This document shows, in pieces, positions 12,075 through 25,500 of a DNA stretch of 64,000 nt (position 1 is its first letter; each line of letters opens with the position of its first letter). The translations under genes were made by a program, and so were the position numbers. Source of the stretch: Phoronis australis (taxonomy: Eukaryota; Phoronida; Phoronidae). The stretch covers positions 74,896-138,895 of the forward strand of contig NMRA01000083.1 of NCBI GenBank assembly GCA_002633005.1, read 5' to 3'. The notes under the pieces are model-generated. The model did not search any database. It saw only the letters and a list, made by a program, of their open reading frames with translations, and was not told where the DNA came from.

Positions 12075-12325
12075 ATGCATCGTCACAGGAAAATATCAGT
12101 TCTGGGTTATATCGGTCCCGGGGAATATCGTAAAGCATCGGTCTTTTATAACCGCCGGGAATCTATGAGTTCATATTCAAATAAACCACTGGCACGTACC
12201 GGGTGCTTAACAGAGCCAAGCCGGTATACCCTTTCATTTAGGACGTCACTGTTCTCTTTTGATGTGCAGCTTTGAAGAGGCGCGCACGCGCGAGTTCACG
12301 CACTTGAATCGCTGGAGTAGGCCTA
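12075..12325 (+). repeat. Dispersed repeat shared with 29490-29650
   Basis: GAGCCAAGC-GGTA, followed by TTTGATGTG, GAGTTCACGC and CGCTGGAGTA, occurs in the same order in the 29.5 kb copy (GAGCCAAGCTGGTA, TTTTGATGTG, CCGCTGGAGTA). The open frame here is not shared and is not treated as a gene. Confidence 0.4.
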
Positions 12326-12724
12326 CACTTTACGTTGGCAACAACGTGTGAAAGACAAATCATATTTCGAGCACGTAGCCCGAGAAACAAGTAAAGGGGT
12401 TAGAGAATTTCTAGGCAACTGAAAGTAAAGACGTGGCCGTCGTTTGGTGATTAATAGTGTTGTCATTTTCACTTTGGTTGTCTTAGGCGATAAAAAAACG
12501 AGACGCATATCTCAAATGCGACCTGCAGCTCCTTATATCGAGCCCTGCACTGTGTAACCTAAATGCGGATTTGTCAAACCAAAAACCACAAAAAAGAGAA
12601 GTACTGTCATTTGACGTTCTGGTGATGCTAAGATCACCGTCCTTAGGATGCTTGGACTTAAGGCATTTAGGACAATCGTGTAAATGAAAAAGCTTTGCAG
12701 TAACCTTAGTTGGGTGAGCTGTAA

Positions 12725-13072
12725 GTAGTCACCAGAGAATAGTAATGTAGTCTGCCATGTCCCACTTGTGAAAACTGTGAGGAGTTCTATATCAACATGA
12801 CCACTAAAAACTTAAATAACAGACTGACTGGGCATAAGAAGAATAACACTAGGGCTGTGTTGACTCACTCTATTGCAGCAGGCCATGAGATTGCCTTCTC
12901 AGGTGTGAAAATCCTTGACCAGGACAACAGTGGTATTAGGTTGTTAATTGGTGAGACAATCCTTATAAAGCAAAATCAATGCAGAGAGGAACAATGGTGC
13001 ATACCAACTAGAGCTGTGGTAGAGATTGGAGTTTTACCTACTGTAGTATGCACTGTGATGCTAAGTAATTAA
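12725..13072 (+). pseudogene. GIY-YIG endonuclease relic of a retroelement (Penelope-like type)
   Basis: The frame running into the open segment at 12797 reads CPTCENCEEFYIN, NLNNRLTGHKKNN, LTHSIAAGHEIAF, SGVKILDQDN, then RLLIGETILIKQNQ and a stop at 13070-13072. This is the usual order of the GIY-YIG domain at the C-terminus of Penelope-like reverse transcriptases (C-x2-C, YxG-type strand, R-L-x-EH, H-x2-xxGH, E-x2-xI). The catalytic G of YIG is replaced here by N and no reverse transcriptase reads upstream in frame, so the copy is dead and 5'-truncated. Confidence 0.6.
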
Positions 13073-13546
13073 TTATTTTTCTCCCCTTTGCACATACTTA
13101 TCGAATCTGTGTACGGACCATAACCCTGATGATTATATTGAATAATATCAAAACGTCAATATGAAACACAGCGTCTTGTTTTAACTGATCATCTGGCCAA
13201 GAACTGACATTATCCCCTTTTGGAAATCTAATTTCAATGTTTTGAAAGTCATATTTCATGGAAATGTGCAAGTTTAAACATAGGGATTTTTCACAAAATA
13301 CAATAGTTGGTTATATCTAACACAGAAATGTCACTCCAACGGTTACAGAAGTGGTTTTATAAGCCTCCTGTGGCCGTGGCCTTATGGCCAATAATACCCA
13401 CTACACAGATTCATGGCACAAAGGAGGTGCCTACACATCAACCAAACTGTTCGTGAATCACATGGAAGTCCGGAATGCATAAACCAGGCAGCACTCCTCT
13501 GACACAAGTTTACGTCTTCTAACACGCATCTTCCTCAAAATGAGAT
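13073..13546 (-). other. TUFM 3' flank and probable 3' UTR
   Basis: Lies directly downstream of the TUFM stop codon on the minus strand. AT-rich, with no clear AATAAA in the expected orientation and no other gene visible. Confidence 0.35.
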
Positions 13547-16500
13547 CTACACGCTCTCCTTTTTCGCAGCTTTCTTTGCCTGCTTTTTCGTCTCCTCAAT
13601 TTGTTCGACGTCAATCTCAGGCAGTACTTCGGCCACAACACCATAACCCAGAGTTCCACGGCCATCTCGTAATGTGAATCTCTCCCCTTTCTCGACCACC
13701 TAGGCAAGAAACGGCAGATCCATGTTATGAGCTAATCATAGCTAATGATGGCACATATCTTACCATTCACGTTTATTATACAAAAGCATAACAAGAACAA
13801 TACTGAACATTGATATGTACCCATCATGTCCACTCCAAATGGCAAATATATAAATAAAGGGTGCACAATTTTTAAGCACACAAGTCGGATTCCAAACTGT
13901 CCAAATTAGTGTTGGGGCACCGTTCCAAGAAACTGTCAAGAAACTTTGGCCTGCCAAGTTCAGTTTTTCGTTAACTTTTTCTTTACTTCCAAGAAGCTCG
14001 ACATTTCCTACAGTTATGCTGCCAACATAGATTATACCACCTCATGTTAGTTCACTACCATCACCTAGCCCTAGTTTTGAACATATATTCATACATCCTC
14101 TTCATGTATGTTACATATATATTTTCCCCTCATTTTATATATTTTTCTCGCTTGCACTCCCTCTGGTGTGCGGGTGCCGTCTTCAGTTAAACTTGTCGCA
14201 GACAGGCACCTACTTTTACATTTTCTATCTGTAGAATTTTCCTTTGTGTTAACATATGACCTGATATCTCCTCTCCAGGTTTACTGTTACACTGTAAACT
14301 AGCGTCAAGAGCGCTTCATAGTTAGCTCAAATTTTTACCTCTACCTCTATGTGACCCTGATTTTCCACGAGAATGGAAGTGGACAGAATTCACAGAACCT
14401 GACTAAGCTTTCACGAATTCACGATTTCGAATGAAATTTCCATATTTTAGAAGCAAATGCCGTAATTCTAATATTTTCAGTTTTAATTACAAAAATTAGG
14501 TATGCAATCCATCTAATTCTACGCATTATGGCCGCTAATTGATTGACGATTATTTTGAAGCAAACATCTTCATGTTGTTGTTCATTTTTTCTGAATCAGA
14601 TTCTGTTTTTTCAAGTTTTCAGAAACAATACAAATGGTATACAGCATGTTATTGGTAAAACGAAGTTGCAACATAATTCAGTACAGAATGTAATGAAATT
14701 TCCTGATCATCACTCTGAAATAGTAAAATGAAATCTGATTATTAAGAAAACATAAAAAATCGGTCATCTCCATTTTCCAGAACGAAAAACCACAGTATCG
14801 AGTCGCAATGGAGTGCAATGTAGAAACGGCTTGTTTATTCTTGTGTTTTTGTTTTGCAGCAGAGGCCAGAGAGTCAAAAATGACATCGTGCTGATGAGAC
14901 ATGAAAACTTACAGAACCTGCAGGGCTTGTCACGTACCGATTTCACCAGAAATCAATAACGTACCGTGATCTACAATCGACTTTACATTCTGAAGGTTTG
15001 GTGGAGAACCATGACTTACTTTTTCAGTCATTCCTCGGAAACTACAGGGCAAAACATCAAAACCTGTGGAGAGAGAACCGATGAATAATTTCATTTGTGA
15101 AATAATGTATTACTGAGTACTTGCCATTGGTTTGTTGAGAGCTATTCGCACCGTGCTATCTTCGCCAGGCATGATCATATCCTTGTCAGTTAAGAGCATG
15201 ACAGAGGGTGCGTCCCACGTCTTGTAGAACATCTGTGATTGAAAGTAGGGAGTGAACGGCTTGTTCCGACCCCCTTCATCCTTACCCAGCATGTAGACCT
15301 GTAAAATAATACAAGGGGAGTACACCCAACAAGTCTGCAGAAAGGTAAAGTTATATTAGACGGGCACCGACACGCGATCACGTCCCAAGATACTGCGTAT
15401 TACTGAGGATTGCAGCACTAGCTTGCACTTGTGGAAGATTGCATCCATATGTACTCAATCATGGTAGACTTCAGAAACGCTAGCACCTCGCAAAAAAGCA
15501 AGACTTCACGAGATTTCTTGAGATATTGCCATGTATTTTAAATAAGAAAACATAATTTTGGATAGATTTTAGCAAGGTCCTCGTATAGGTCCTACCGCTA
15601 CTGAACGATACCGTGTGGTTGATCTAAGTGTATATTTTTATGAAGTGCATTTTGGAGATTATATTCTGGCTAATGAGTAAATTATTCTGTTCATTGTCTT
15701 TAGAAAAGATGTTTATCTTCCAGACATTTAACAGTACAACTTCTTTCAGATTCTGGAAAACAGTTGTTCAGTATCAATTTAGTTTTTAGGAGGTGCCACA
15801 ACAGTCAAAGTCCTCGGAAAATCCTCGTCAGCCGTCCTCTTCACAGTAGGTACATGCATGCCAATTTTCAAAACCGTCCTTAGAGAGGTTTAGTTGTGGA
15901 CACCAAAAAACAGACTTGAAAACAGTAAAAATGGCCACTAGGTGAAACAAAATACCTCGAATCTATCCAAAAACAAGAGGATAGCGTCATCTCACTAATA
16001 GTTGCCTATTTGCCAAATTTTATCAAAATCCGTTGAGGTCATTTGAAGACACAGAGGTAAACATAAAAAACTAAAATTGCCTCTAGGGGGAACATCGGTA
16101 GACAGCTCCGTCCAAAAGTCCACTAATGGCATCCCATCCATGAAAGGAACATGTGCACAAAATTTAATTTCATGAACATACATCAAAGGGTTTTTGAGAT
16201 AGAGCAGCAGATGCCAAACGTACAAGGATGACGGCATAGTGCCCCTACATATAACTATGTGGGCGAATATTACTCAGTTTTAGAGTTGTTTCAAATGAAT
16301 GATGCATTTGTTGCATCTGGTTTCCACCGAGTGAGATTTCATAAAATGCCAAGTCAAAACATGCTGTGGAGAAGACTGCCGAGTTAAGTTTAGCTGAGCA
16401 CACACCTCACGTCAAGGCATGAACAATGAATGAACAATAAATGAAAAATTAACAAGTTCGGTCAATTGTTACAGTCCTATTTCCATGCCTTCATGAAAGT

Positions 16501-19500
16501 TATGTGCGCGGCTCAATTTCATTTGAGGCAGCCAGCTTAGATCGTAGCTTCCCATCAGTTCAGTAAATTCCTACCAACGTGTGTCACTGCATGTGTTCAG
16601 CATGACCAGTTTGGGAGATTTCCCTTCCATCAATAAAGATTTCTCACCAAAAGTGTCTCGCAAGTGTGACTAGCGTTATGTTATGCGTACAAATTGAAAA
16701 ACTACCAAATACCTGGGCCTCAAAGTGGTTGTGCATCTGTAATGTTTTAGGCTTTGACAGAATCATGCCCCGCCTGATCTCTTCTCTCTTGACTCCACGT
16801 ATGAGCGCACCCATCTGGTCACCGGCTTCGGCTCGATCCAAGATTTGGTGGAACATTTCGATACCTGCACAGCAATGATGGCATTCAAGAGAACGGCTGC
16901 CGACAACGGATTAGTAGTACAAGCACAGATTACTGCATATCGCACTAGGGTATTTTATTGATGAATCATACATTTACAATTTTATAAAAGATATTAAAAC
17001 CTGTTTTTTGGTCTACTAAAAGATATCAACAATGACCACGTCACTAGATATAGGAGAATGTTTTGTAATGATAGCCAAACCTCCAGTATTGGAGCAACTC
17101 CTCAATGAAAAATATTAACAAAAGTTTGCTTTTTGCGATGTCGTGGAAACAAAATTATATGACGTCCAAACGGACAATGGTGAATACCATTTCCCCCGAT
17201 TTGCATCAGGTGAGGGTTAAAAATTCCTCACAAAGTGTGACTAATGCTAAGCGAAAGACCACTGGCCCACCTTGAATAATCCTTCTATCTTTAGGAAAGA
17301 AATGCTAATTAGCTAATCATTCAATAGCAAGAGACAAAATCTGTTTTGGGGTAAATTGTCATAACTGGGTTGTCAGTTTAAAGGCACTTTACCCAAAAAT
17401 CAGCACACAAAATTTTGTCTGTGTATGACACTTTTCTGCAATGTAAAATTCTGAAATGATCACTACAAACTTGATATTTGTCAGCAACAGCAGTTTGAAC
17501 ACGCAGTTTCTTAACTGGAAGGAAATAAAAGCAGTGCTCATGGCCTTTAGGGCAGACATGTCTACCTACCAGTAACTGTAGACTTGAGTGTTTTGCCATG
17601 ACCAATAATCTCACACTCGTCTCCCTTTTTTAACACTCCTCTCTCCAGGCGTCCCGTCACTACGGTACCACGTCCTGCCAATACGAACACCACACATTCC
17701 CAGGTAATTTTTCACTTAATGAGCACAAGCTTTCTATTGTGTATCAGAGATTGGCTACCTTTGCTGTGAATACTGGAAACTTTAGCGACTGCTGTTTTAT
17801 GACAGCTGCCCAATACAAACCAAGCTCATAACTAAAACTTTTGACAAAATAGACTTTAACTTGTCAGGGTGTGGAATGACCAATGACAAAAAAGAGGAAA
17901 CTACCAGCTGACGTATGGTTCCACAAATAAATAGGCTTGCATGATAGAAATAGTTTATGTGCTGTAAAGTTAACTCAAATGAACGTTTTTCCATGAAAAA
18001 AGTCAAAATAAAGATAAAAAAGAGACGAAAAAAGAGGAAACTGGAAATCAAATAACAAGAAATTGAAACCAAAAAAGAGGAATTCCTCTTAAAAGAGAAA
18101 ACTTCCAAGTCCCGCTTGTCTGCAGTGTGCGACAAAGAAATGATGCTTAATGGTTCTTTCAGGGTATAAACTGTTTAACTGCCAAGTTTTCTTAAGGACT
18201 GCGCCAATTAAATTTTAAGGATATTTAGAACATACAGTGTTACCATTAAAAATGCCCTCAAAATTGTTACTTGTCCGTGGATCATTTTGAAACTTTTCGG
18301 GTATTATGTACATATATCATTTCATAATACGTTGAAATTATACCTTGAGGCACATATATGCCAGGTAGAGCATTCACGATTTTATGTAAAAATACTATCA
18401 GCAGTGCAGGTTTTGGTTGAAATACATACCCTGCAGCCACCGGTACATATCTTGTCTCACATCTGACACTTCAAACTCAGGATCATTTGAATTCAAGTCA
18501 AATAAACATTAGTGATGGACAATTCAAAGGTCATCGCATCAATTGCAATTTAACAGGTAATGACCAATAAAATTTGCTATTCCTGTAATCGCATCTCACT
18601 GAACTGAGGTTACCTCTAATGAAATTTAGGATTAATTAGGTCACAAAGGGGCAAGTACCCATCTCGCCAATTGGCATGCTTAAGAATTATCTTTGTGAAC
18701 AAGTAATCGGATGAGTAATACACACAATTTAATGTTACAATATGAACATAAAGAGGCGTGTAAGCTGGTGAACGTTTTTTAAGAAACACGTTTTTCAGCG
18801 AAAATGATCAAACACGAACATCCAGCCATGTCCAATCGCTACCGTGACAAAGTGTGAAAAACAGCATGATGCAGGTATGACATCACCAAGGTAAAAGATC
18901 ATCTTTTCACAGCGTTTTTCAACTTAGGGCTGTTCCAGCAAAAATGTACGGGATGGGGAAAGGCACTTTTATTTCGTACCCACCGCCCATACTTTTCATT
19001 TATTTCTCCAATCCGCGACCCATAATTTTTTAATTAATAAGTTAAAATATAAAATCCAACACTTGCAAACAAATTGCCTCCGGGATGACCTGTTAAGAAC
19101 TTAGATGATCGACAGAAAAGAACTAGTTGTCTTGTCCAATATTGTCAAAAACTAAAGTAGTCTAGAGGGTGGTCGAATCAAAACGAAAATGACTTGTCAA
19201 TGCATCCATCCCTGCAATATATTTTTGAGCCAAATTTCCAGTTGTGCCAAGCACTTTTTAAGATAATCAACCTGTCTTGTCAAAAACTAACGTGGTGCCA
19301 CAGTAGTTGAATCCAGCGTCCAAAAATAGAGTGGTGTCGGCACATTCTTGCACTTCGATTTCGAATTTCATTGTGATCAGTGAAGCAGTTTTTGCGATAA
19401 TCAACATACCAGGAATGGTTTGTCGAAAACTAAAGCGGCCAACATGGGGAAATCGACTGGTGCAGGCGCATCCTTGCCAATTATACCTATACCAAATTTC

Positions 19501-22500
19501 ATCATGATCTGCCAAGCGGTTCTTCAGATAATTGATGGACAAGAAATGATGACAGACGGACCGACCACAAAGTTTTTGTGGGTGCAGAAAAATTCCATGT
19601 GAGATCACTACTCATACCAGTTACCAGAAACTTGCTTTTAGATCCCTTGTCAAATTTGGAAGATATTGAGGCAAGATTAAAACCACAAAAGACAAACCAC
19701 TAGGGGGTGTACCATTAGTCGAAATTGTCTAAAATTCAACACCAGGTAGGTCAACCCCACAAAGGTAAATAGAAATACAATCTTCGAATTTCATTCTCAA
19801 ATTGTTAAGGATTCATCAGCATGACCTCATTTTGACTCAGTAACGTCTGCTCTATGCGCAGGACTGTAGCAATTGAATCAACATTAATCAAACCATGGAA
19901 ACTGAGACATTTGGTCACCAAATCTGAAGGCCAGACCAGTCTTTGAATTGATTAGCTTCACAAAGTAGATGTGTGGATATGTCCACTAAATACCGCACCT
20001 GTGATCGAGTATGGAGCTTCGATGGGGAGATAAAACGGCTTGTCAAGATCTCGAGTTGGTTCTTTGATGTATGAGTCCACAGCCTCTAACAACTTTTTAA
20101 CAGCTTCCTCTCCCCTTTCCAGGTTCGTTCCCTGTCAGAGTTATGGTGTTAATTAGAAAGAGCAACGGAAAGCATTGAAATACACCCACCCAATCTGACN
20201 TTTACTTGTTCAAGTTGTTTCATTGGGCCATAAATGTTTGATGGTGGGTAATTTTAGTAAATTTTATAAACAATCCGCACAGAATCAAAAACTGAAACAA
20301 AAATGCAACTTGCAAAAAGCTCTGACTTTTTCACTCCCTCCGATCTCCTCATCGGCATGCCCATAACACCATTTAACCACAGGTGCTCGAAATTTCTCGA
20401 TGGCTAATAACCATATATAAGAAACATATGTTTTCTTAGTAATGAATGACGTTAGTGGTGATGGAGGAACAGATAAACTCAAGCGCCTGTGCAGTCAACC
20501 ACAAGAACAAAAAAAATTACGGGTGGTTGCATTTCAAACTTAAGAAACATATGTTTCCTTAGTAATGAATGACGTTAGTGGTGATGGAGGAACAGATAAA
20601 CTCAAGCGCCTGTGCAGTCAACCACAAGAACAAAAAATTACAGGTGGTAGGCTGAAGAAATAAATGAAAAATATGGGTGGTGGGTGCGAAAAAAAGGTGC
20701 CTTCCCCCCCTCCCATACAGATTTTACTGGAACAGCCCTGACAGAAAAGAATCCCCTTTTGACCTTTCAAAATCACAAATTTGAATGTGTTTTTGCAGCA
20801 ATGGTGTTAGTTCATGGTGATGAGGGTAAAGTTTTCAGCACAAATGCACCCGTCAGAAACACAAGGTTAACCTATTCAAATTGCCCTCTAGTGGTGAAAA
20901 CCAACCATGTTAATTCTTATGTTATTCAGCACACAAAATAATGCCGAAATCAACACTTATTGATTTTTCAAAACTGACTACAATATTACAAATGACAATT
21001 TTACCACGAGTCCTTTTATGACAGCTATACGTTAGAAACATTGTTATTAAATGAACTTGATGATATTTGTTGAAACAAAATTTCATGTATGCCATATTGT
21101 GTGCTAAAGAGGTGAAGAATTACTGTGACAGACGTACAACTTCTCACGCTATCGGGAGCTAGGGGGACCACTTTCCTAACCAAATTTGAATGTGCACTAA
21201 CCTCAAGAGCCTCCAACGCTGAACCAACGATGACAGGTGTGTTGTCTCCGTCATAGCCGTAAGACGTTAACAGTTCACGGACTTCCATGTCCACCTAATG
21301 AATGTAAAAATATTATTACTGTGATATTTCATGAGATTTTGTGGAATTTCATGATGGCACTAATTGCGACAGTTCTTCAGCACCACCACATAGCACAAAG
21401 TACCATATTATAAACTTTATGAATAGCACACAAAACCAAAAAAACTGACATACACCACATCTATCACAAGCAGAAACTGTCTGCAAATTTAACTGACACC
21501 CGATATTTTTTACAACCACAGTACTTGTCCAAGTTCTCCAAAAAACATAACACAACACGGATGTAAGCTAAGTCAGTCTTGCGGAACACAGGGATGCCCT
21601 GTCGTGTACTGAATGAACACATTGGAAGTGCTTCAAAGGATTTTATTTGGCATAATGGCCTTACCACTACTACTCTACCACGGCTCACTCCACTGAACAC
21701 TCGTTGGGCCAAAAAGCATAGCTGGTTCCTATCTCTACATCCCACTCATTTTGAAACACGCACTCACTGACTAAAAACGTGCCCATATGCATTAATTCCA
21801 GCCAATGTGTAGTGTTCTATTTTTGAGAAGCTGCACAAAGACATGTTTGCAAATTTGAAATGCCACAGTTTGCCATGTGATGCGTACAAAAACAAATCCC
21901 GCGCCATTTTTGATCGGAGACAGACTCTCTCTTATGAAAAGGTGAGCAACTTAAAAAGTACCCCACCACCGACTAAAAATAATAACAAGAGCAACGCGGA
22001 GCGTTGAAATGCACCCACAAATGCATTGCGAATGGTGTGCTTTTAGGGTTATTTATTTGTATCATAAAAATGGCCACTAGATGGTGCAAAAACATACAAT
22101 CCATCCAAAAACAGGAACATGCCATATTTCATAAAAACATGTCAAGGAACTTCAGAGAAACAAAGGAAAACAGAACAAAATGAAATTGCCACTAGTGGGC
22201 ACAGTGTCCATTGGATCCGCCTGAAAGTAGTCGTCGCCTGTTGTTGTCTTCATATAAATACACTTACTAAATTTAATAAAGATCCTACAGTGGGTTTAGG
22301 AGATACAACTATGGGCGCAAAACAAAACTACCACTAGGAGACGCCACAGTAGTCAGTCACCATCATCAAAGGTCGTCTTCACACTGAGAACATATATGCC
22401 AATTTTCAAATGATTTGGTTGATACTTGGATAGACGCCAAAAACAAGATTTGAAAACATCAAAAATGACCACTAGGTGGCGCAAAATACCTCGTCATCAC

Positions 22501-25500
22501 ACCAATAGACGCCAATATTTAATCTGTTGAGGACCTTCAAAGATACAGAGTTAAACATAAAAATCTAAAATTACCACAAGGGGGCACAGCAGTAGTCAGA
22601 TCTGTCCGAAAGTCGTCGTCATGCGTAGTCAACATCATTTAAAGATCCAGCAAACAGTTTAGGAGATACAACCACGAGTACACAAAAAAACTGCCACTAG
22701 GAGGTGCCCCAGTAGTCAAAGTCATCAGAAAACCATCGTCAGCCATCTACTTCAAAGTAAAAACATACATGCCAATTTTCACAATTATCCTGAAAACGGT
22801 TTGGTTGATAGATGAGTAGATGCCAAAAAAATCGAAAACAGTAATAAAGGCCACTAGGTGGCGCAAACTAGGTCGAATTTATCTGAAAATGGAGAGATAG
22901 CGACATCTCAATAATAATAGATGCCCGAATGCCAAATGTTATGAAAATACGTTGAGGACCTTTGAAGATACATAGATAAACGTAAAAAAATAAAATTGCC
23001 ACTAGGTGGCACACCAGTAATCAGATCTGTCCAAAAGTCGTCGTCCTCCGTTGCTAACATCATAAAAATATACTTACTAAATTTCATAAAGATCCTGCAA
23101 ACGGTTTAGGAGATACAGCCAGACGCAAAAAAAAAAAACTGCCACTAGGAGGCGCCACAGAAGTCGAAGTTCGTCGGAAAATCGTCAGCCGTCCACATCA
23201 TAGTAAGAACATACATGCCAATTTTCACAATGATCCTTTGAGCGGTTTGGTTAATAGAGGAGTGGACGCAAAAAAGACTAAAAAACAGTAAAAACGGCCA
23301 CTAGGTGGCGCAAACTACATTGAATCCATCCGAAAACGGGGGGATAACGTCATCTCACTAATAGGTGCGTATGTACCAAATTTCATGAACATCCGTAGAG
23401 AACTTTTGAAGATACAAAGGTAAGCGTAGTAAAAAACTAAAATTGCCACTAGGGGGCACACCGGAGGTTGGATCCGTCTGAAAGTTCGCTCATGCCGTCA
23501 TATTCATGAACGGAACATACGTGCCAAATTTCATGAACGTATATCAAAGGGTTTTGGAAATAGAGCAGCGGACACCGGACGCCGCACGGACAGACGGACG
23601 GAGATGACGGCATAATGCGTCCACATATACATATATGGGCGCATAAAAATGGCTACTAGGTGGCGCAGAATATGTAGAATCCATCCCAAAAATGGAAAGG
23701 CATAGCTATCTCCTTAAGAGAAACCTACTTACTAAATTTTGCAACAATACATCAATGAGCTCCAAAGATACAGAGGCAAACGTAAAAAAAATAAAACTGC
23801 CACTAAGGGACACAGCTGTAGATCCTCAAGAGAGTTGTGGAGATACAACCAGGGATGCAAAAAAAATCCCATTAGGGGTCGCAAGAGTAGTCGCCAGACA
23901 CCCAGATGCCCAGACAGAGATGACAGCAATATGCACCCACAGTATAAATAAGCATAATAAACTGAGACCTGGACCCGATTTCAAATATTCTTACTCACAA
24001 TAGTACTCCAAAATATATTTGACTTTTTCTGTTCCCTTTTAATACAAACATAAGGTAAATTATTCAACATTTTGTTCTTGATTGCATCATGCACTTCGCA
24101 AGTCACTGTAGCCCAAATTTGCATTTGGTGAGCTTTACACTGGAGCTGCAAACTAGAGTAAAAACTCAAGATTTCAAGTTCACGCTCAAACTTATACTTT
24201 ACAACTAATGCTGGGGTCATCAAATGCAAAATAGGATTACACAGTTGTCCACGCAAATCATAACTTTTTCAAGCACAGAATACAAGATAGATACCTCGAG
24301 TACAACGGAAAATCTTTAAACTAATTTCAAGTTCGATTTCAACTAAAAATATTAAATCCCGGGCCCTAAACCAATTGTGCTTTTACTTACCAGCTCTATC
24401 ATTTCTTCATCTGCAGCATCAGCCTTGTTAATAAATACAACTATATGTTCTATGCCAATCTGAAAGAAAACAAAAAATAAGCTTAGATAATGATCAACAT
24501 CACTAAGAACAAATTACATGCCCTGTGCAGCGGCCATCTTTGAAAATAATGCCCTGTGCAACGGCCATCTTTGAAAATTGCTGTTTTGGTGTTGAGGTGG
24601 AATCCTTCGTTTTGGTTGTTTTATACGGCAAGTAAAGCATTCCTATTATCTCATGGTTATGCCATAAACAGAATGCAAATGACTGCTTCAGAAGAAAGAT
24701 TCAATTGATAATACCAGATTGAAGTTGGTGACTTTAGGGTTGACCTACTTAGCGCTGCATATGTTGAGATAAAATTAAGAGTAATGTAAGTATTTTGGGA
24801 GAGAAGAGTCTGTAGAATTTGATTTTTTTACTTGATACCAATCTGCAATTAATTGGTTCACATAATCATGTGTTTTTAGTAAAATTTAACAAAAAAGAAA
24901 GGTACACATGTAGCAAAACAACAGCAACAATAACAAGAGCAACGCAGAGCGTTGAAATGCGCCCACAATTGCACCGTATATGGTATCCTTCTAGGGTTGT
25001 TTATTGGTNATGTTCTATGCCAATCTGAAAGAAAACAAAAAATAAGCTTAGATAATGATCAACATCACTAAGAACAAATTACATGCTAAATAATGCCCTG
25101 TGCAGCGGCCATATTTGAAAATAATGGCCTGTGCAACTGCCATCTTTGAAAAATGCTGTTTTGGTGTTGAGGTGGAATCCTTCGTTTTGGTTGTTTTATA
25201 CGGCAAGTAAAGCATTCATATTATCTCATGGTTATGCCATAAACAGAATGCAGTCAAACGACTGCTACAGAAGAGAGATTCAATTGATAATACCAGATTG
25301 AAGTTGGCGACTTTAGGGCTGACCTACTTAGCGCTGCATATGTTGAGTTAAAATTAAGAGTAATGTAAGTATTTTGGGAGAGAAGAGTCTGTAGAATTTG
25401 ATTTTTTTACTTGATACCAATCTGCTATTAATTGGTTCACATAACCGTGTGCTTTTAGTAAAATTTGACAAAAAAGAAAGGTACACATGTAGCAAAACAG

